In this document: piece by piece, positions 60,983-64,000 of the stretch | Layout: each line of letters begins with the position of its first letter | Numbering within the stretch: position 1 is the stretch's first letter | From: Polaribacter reichenbachii | Lineage (GTDB): Bacteria > Bacteroidota > Bacteroidia > Flavobacteriales > Flavobacteriaceae | DNA length: 64,000 nucleotides | NCBI RefSeq assembly: GCF_001975665.1 | Contig: NZ_CP019419.1 | Span: forward strand, 2,170,001 to 2,234,000 | Direction: 5' to 3' | Program-made: the position numbers and the translations under genes | Notes under the pieces: model-generated | What the model was told of the DNA's origin: nothing | Seen by the model: only the letters and a program-made list of their open reading frames with translations | Databases searched by the model: none

Positions 60983-62938
60983 TTATATAAACCAATTCCA
61001 AACCAAACCAAAACGAATGGTAAAATCTCTATAAGGATAATTTGGTGCAGAAAAATAATTCTTTTCAGCAAAGCTAGAAGTTACATTATCAATTTTAAAA
61101 TATATTCTTGTTCTACGCACTCTTGCATTAAAAAAAACATCAAAAGTTGGGTAGCCAATTTCATCAGTATTTTGCAGGGTAAATTCTGCTAATAAAGGGT
61201 TGTAAGCATTTACATTATACTTTGTAAAATACTTAAAAGTAACCCCAATATTTACCAACATTGGTTTTCCTTTAAACCAATCATCAGTATAATATAAAGT
61301 GTTTCTAGTAACAAATTCTGGGACTCTAAAAACATCTGCACCACTTGTTACATTTTGATACATGACTGTGTTGTCTAAACCTAATTTCCAAAACTTAAAT
61401 TCTCTGTTTGCCTTTACCTTTAAATATGTAATTTGTTTTCCATATTGCTGAGGTAAATTGCTTTCATCAAAATAAGTGTAATTGTCAATATTGGTAAAGT
61501 TTAAGTTGGCGTTTATCAATTTAGAAGTAAATGCAAAACCTAAATCTCTTGTATTTACATTACTAAAATCGTTTTGCCAATTGTAATCGTCATATTTACT
61601 TTGATGTAATAAGGTGTTAAAATTTGGAGATTTAGAACTCAATAATAAAGTACCTTTTAAGCCAAAAACACTATCTTTTAAATACACAGCTTCACCTTTT
61701 AAATGGCTTCCAGATAATCTACCAGAACCAGGAGTTAAAGCAGCATCAGCATTTAGTTTAAAGTTTTTAATTTTTGCATTCCAATCTGCACCCACAGAAA
61801 TTGCACTACCTTCTAATTTTAACTTATTTATAGAACTATTAGTATTTAAAATAGTATCATAACCATAAGAATAATTAATAAGATTTGCTTTTGCTTTAAA
61901 TTTACCTAAAACGTATTTCGAATTAAATTCAAGATTTAGCTCATTGTTTGTAATAGAACTTTTAGCTTCGTTATCTGTAGCATCAGAAGCATTTGCAGAG
62001 CCAAAAATAGCGGTTGTAGTTGAGGTTTGATTAAAACTATAAAACTTATTCTCGCTTGTAAAAACATGACCGATTTTTAAATTACTAAAATCTTTATCGT
62101 TTATAGTGTCTTTACTAGAAAGTAGTTTGTAACTATGTTCTAGGTAAACTCTGTTACCATCGAACTGACTTTCTGCGTCTGTTAAATTAACATCTAATCT
62201 AGAACGTTGTGTAAAATCAGGATCTTCAGTAACAAAATAATCTAAAGCATCAGCAGTTAATCCACCACTTTCTTCATGAAAAAAATCTTGAGTTGTTAAA
62301 TGCCCTCTAATTTCATATTGATTTTCTTTGGTTCTGTAATGAAAAGCACCTCTAAAATTACCATTACTTACCAAAGATTGTCTATACTCTCCTAAAGAAC
62401 GTAAGCCTTTATAAGAAAGCGAAACGTTTAATCTTCTAGAAAAATTTAATGTAAAAAGTGCATCAACAACTTGTCCTTGTTGTAAACCAGTTCTGTATAA
62501 AATTTCGGTAGTTGGTGTAGGTACTTCGTAATATTTAATGTCTTCAACTTCTAAATAACTAACTTGTTTTGCTCTAAAACCAATATCAGGAAACTGACTA
62601 ACATTATCAAAACTATATCCTAAATTGTTAAAGGTTTGGCCTTGATTATGGAATTCTAGTAACTCAAAATTATCCTTTCTAAGATAATTGAATTTGTATT
62701 CTTTTTGTAAAGTTAAAGTAGTGTCTATATAAGAAGTATCTCTCTTATGAGAAAAAATTTTGTAATCTGTGTACTTTGTTTTACCAGATAAAATTACTTT
62801 AGTTTCGTTAGAACTATTTAAAGTATCACTTCTAGAATTACCTAAAGATCCTCCTTCAATTTGTTCTTTTAATCGCTGTCCAAATAAATTATTAGAGCAG
62901 ATAAGCAGTAAAAAAATGTAAAAAAGCGTTTTATTCAT
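60983..62938 (-). CDS. Putative beta-barrel porin (Porin_10 family)
   Basis: A 651-residue outer-membrane protein: signal peptide (ending NLFGQ), an N-terminal periplasmic part and a long barrel ending in an aromatic residue (FTIRFGLVWNWFI). LEFHNQGQTFNNLGYSFDN, EDIKYYEVPTPTTEILYRTGLQQGQVVD in part and the C-terminal YPTFDVFFNARVRRTRIYFKIDN in part match the Bacteroidota Porin_10 family. The solute is not known. It is transcribed alone, leftward, and diverges from rnhB. Confidence 0.87.
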   Translation of the reverse strand: MNKTLFYIFLLLICSNNLFGQRLKEQIEGGSLGNSRSDTLNSSNETKVILSGKTKYTDYKIFSHKRDTSYIDTTLTLQKEYKFNYLRKDNFELLEFHNQGQTFNNLGYSFDNVSQFPDIGFRAKQVSYLEVEDIKYYEVPTPTTEILYRTGLQQGQVVDALFTLNFSRRLNVSLSYKGLRSLGEYRQSLVSNGNFRGAFHYRTKENQYEIRGHLTTQDFFHEESGGLTADALDYFVTEDPDFTQRSRLDVNLTDAESQFDGNRVYLEHSYKLLSSKDTINDKDFSNLKIGHVFTSENKFYSFNQTSTTTAIFGSANASDATDNEAKSSITNNELNLEFNSKYVLGKFKAKANLINYSYGYDTILNTNSSINKLKLEGSAISVGADWNAKIKNFKLNADAALTPGSGRLSGSHLKGEAVYLKDSVFGLKGTLLLSSKSPNFNTLLHQSKYDDYNWQNDFSNVNTRDLGFAFTSKLINANLNFTNIDNYTYFDESNLPQQYGKQITYLKVKANREFKFWKLGLDNTVMYQNVTSGADVFRVPEFVTRNTLYYTDDWFKGKPMLVNIGVTFKYFTKYNVNAYNPLLAEFTLQNTDEIGYPTFDVFFNARVRRTRIYFKIDNVTSSFAEKNYFSAPNYPYRDFTIRFGLVWNWFI

Positions 62939-63021
62939 AGTAGATTAATACAAGAGCAAATGTAAAATAATAAAACGAAAAGTATAGTTAATAATTATGC
63001 TGAAATCTGTTAATTTGTAAA

Positions 63022-63621
63022 ATGTTACAATCTAATTTTAGTGGTTTTACCTTAGAAGCTGGTACAGACGAAGCTGGTAGAGGCTGTTTGTCTGGTCCAG
63101 TTGTTGCTGCAGCTGTAATTTTGCCTAAAGATTTTACCCATCCTTTTTTAAATGATTCTAAGCAATTATCAGAAAAAAAGAGAGACGAATTAAGACCTTT
63201 TATAGAAGAAAATGCCTTGGCTTTTGGCGTTTCTTTTGTTTGGCAAGAAGAAGTAGATGAAATTAACGTGCTACAAGCTTCAATTACAGGAATGCACAGA
63301 GCTATAGATCAGTTAAAAATTAAGCCAGAATTTATAATTATAGATGGTAATAAATTTAGAGATTACAAAGATGTACCTCATAAAACCATTGTAAAAGGCG
63401 ATGCAAAATTTTTAAGTATTGCAGCTGCTTCAGTTTTGGCAAAGACCTACAGAGATGAATATATGTTTAAAATTCATCAAGAATTGCCTGTTTATAATTG
63501 GCAAAAAAACAAAGGTTACCCAACTAAAGAACACAGGAATGCCATTCGCGAATTTGGTGCCACAAAATATCACAGAAAAACATTTAAGTTATTGCCAGAA
63601 CAATTAAAGTTAAAATTGTAG
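63022..63621 (+). CDS. rnhB: Ribonuclease HII
   Basis: RNase HII cuts RNA-DNA hybrids and single ribonucleotides in DNA. It has 199 residues; the catalytic Asp16-Glu17 lie in [19 protein letters not shown], with a third Asp in FIIIDGNKF and a fourth near YRDEYM. The basic [16 protein letters not shown] end is typical. It is monocistronic and followed by an intergenic repeat. Confidence 0.96.
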   Translation: MLQSNFSGFTLEAGTDEAGRGCLSGPVVAAAVILPKDFTHPFLNDSKQLSEKKRDELRPFIEENALAFGVSFVWQEEVDEINVLQASITGMHRAIDQLKIKPEFIIIDGNKFRDYKDVPHKTIVKGDAKFLSIAAASVLAKTYRDEYMFKIHQELPVYNWQKNKGYPTKEHRNAIREFGATKYHRKTFKLLPEQLKLKL

Positions 63622-63626
63622 TTTTT

Positions 63627-63723
63627 TTAGAAGCTATTTCCTGCTTTTCGCACTCGCTTTTTTGCCTGAAAAAGGCAAAAAGAGCTCAGACAATTGCTAC
63701 AATCAGGGCTAAGGCTACTTGCT
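63627..63723. repeat. Intergenic interspersed-type repeat with central hairpin
   Basis: The phrase GAAGCTATTTCCTGC..., a hairpin (TTTTTGCCT-gaaaa-AGGCAAAAA, about 63659-63681) and the phrase CAATCAGGGCTAAGGC... are of a kind I recall between genes in many Flavobacteriaceae. It is GC-richer than its surroundings. It may work as a terminator for rnhB. The family membership is from memory. Confidence 0.6.
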
Positions 63724-63879
63724 GACTTTTAGAGAAATTTACACTTTTTTCTATTCTAAATATAATTCGTGAATTTCGGCGGTTTTTAAAAGTTTCAACA
63801 ATTAAAATCTGTGAAATCAGTTTAGAAAATATCTAAATCATAAACAAACTTTTTCTATTTTTACGCTCCAAATTTTCAA

Positions 63880-64000
63880 ATGATGATTAAAAAAACAAGA
63901 GCAGAAATCACAAAATGCATTTTGCACAAAGTCGCTAATAAATTCAATAGTGGTCAGAATGTGTTTTCAGAAGATTTAATTCGTTTCGATCAAGAAGGTT
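63880..64000 (+). CDS. Probable nucleoid-associated protein (NA37-like), 3' truncated by window edge
   Basis: The frame starts ATG ATG (63880 or 63883) and is open to the end of the window: MMIKKTRAEITKCILHKVAN and further NKFNSGQNVFSEDLIRFDQEG in part. The ILHKVANKF and following pattern resemble the N terminus of the 37-kDa nucleoid-associated protein family. Only 40 residues are visible, so this is a tentative call. Confidence 0.5.
   Translation, partial: MMIKKTRAEITKCILHKVANKFNSGQNVFSEDLIRFDQEG

Overview
The window is about 31% GC and reads as chromosome of a marine-type member of the Flavobacteriaceae (Bacteroidota), most like Polaribacter or Tenacibaculum. This rests on SprA of the type IX secretion system with a secreted protein carrying a T9SS C-terminal sorting domain, Bacteroidota-only families (DUF5686, Porin_10, DUF4252, a flavobacterial TonB), and promoters of the Bacteroidota type (TTTG, about 17-23 nt, TAnnTTTG) instead of -35/-10 with Shine-Dalgarno sites. 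The species is inferred, not seen.

Layout. 1-3.6 kb: the end of a TolC-type efflux gene, tsaB, an MscS channel, DUF1304 and a small exported MORN-like protein. 3.6-4.2 kb: a gene-free stretch with 21 perfect copies of a 9-bp repeat. 4.2-15.8 kb: a leftward block maeB-ruvA-sprA-gcvH-vanZ-tonB, dominated by the 2383-residue SprA. 16-21 kb: DUF5686 outer-membrane protein, moaD, DUF3817, moaE, haem A synthase and a cold-shock protein. 21.3-24.8 kb: ribonucleotide reductase nrdB-nrdA. 25-33 kb: an orphan 103-aa protein, a TlpA-like lipoprotein, dgt, a T9SS cargo protein, a lipoprotein, dxs and tadA. 33-39 kb: an S9 peptidase, a DUF2975/DUF2975/Xre operon and a umuC-umuD pair. 39-45 kb: a MocR-like regulator divergent from a TonB-dependent receptor, NfeD/flotillin and a JmjC-like protein. 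45.7-49.6 kb: a 51-aa zinc ribbon, pyrF, a second TlpA lipoprotein, tpiA, prmA and clpS. 49.8-52.3 kb: a leftward operon of three paralogous membrane-anchored PAS-like proteins, each behind a small upstream ORF. 52.7-53.3 kb: tRNA-Arg(ACG), DUF2007 and a 50-aa protein. 53.9-64 kb: cation antiporters, MFS transporter, DUF4252 and DUF1684 lipoproteins, GNAT, PAP2, a Porin_10 protein, rnhB and the start of a probable nucleoid-associated protein.

Most genes are housekeeping. Functional links visible here are SprA with a T9SS cargo protein; NrdAB (dNTP synthesis) with Dgt (dNTP hydrolysis); TadA with the tRNA-Arg(ACG) it is expected to modify; and MoaD with MoaE, the two subunits of molybdopterin synthase.

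The parts least explained by known families are: the three PAS-like proteins with upstream ORFs and a shared C-rich pre-start motif; a MocR-like regulator that has Gln where PLP enzymes have the Schiff-base Lys; the 9-bp minisatellite; an orphan terminator with mini-ORFs between two divergent genes; and a umuC-umuD order with a perfect palindrome at the umuD start. No CRISPR array, prophage, insertion sequence or rRNA was seen.
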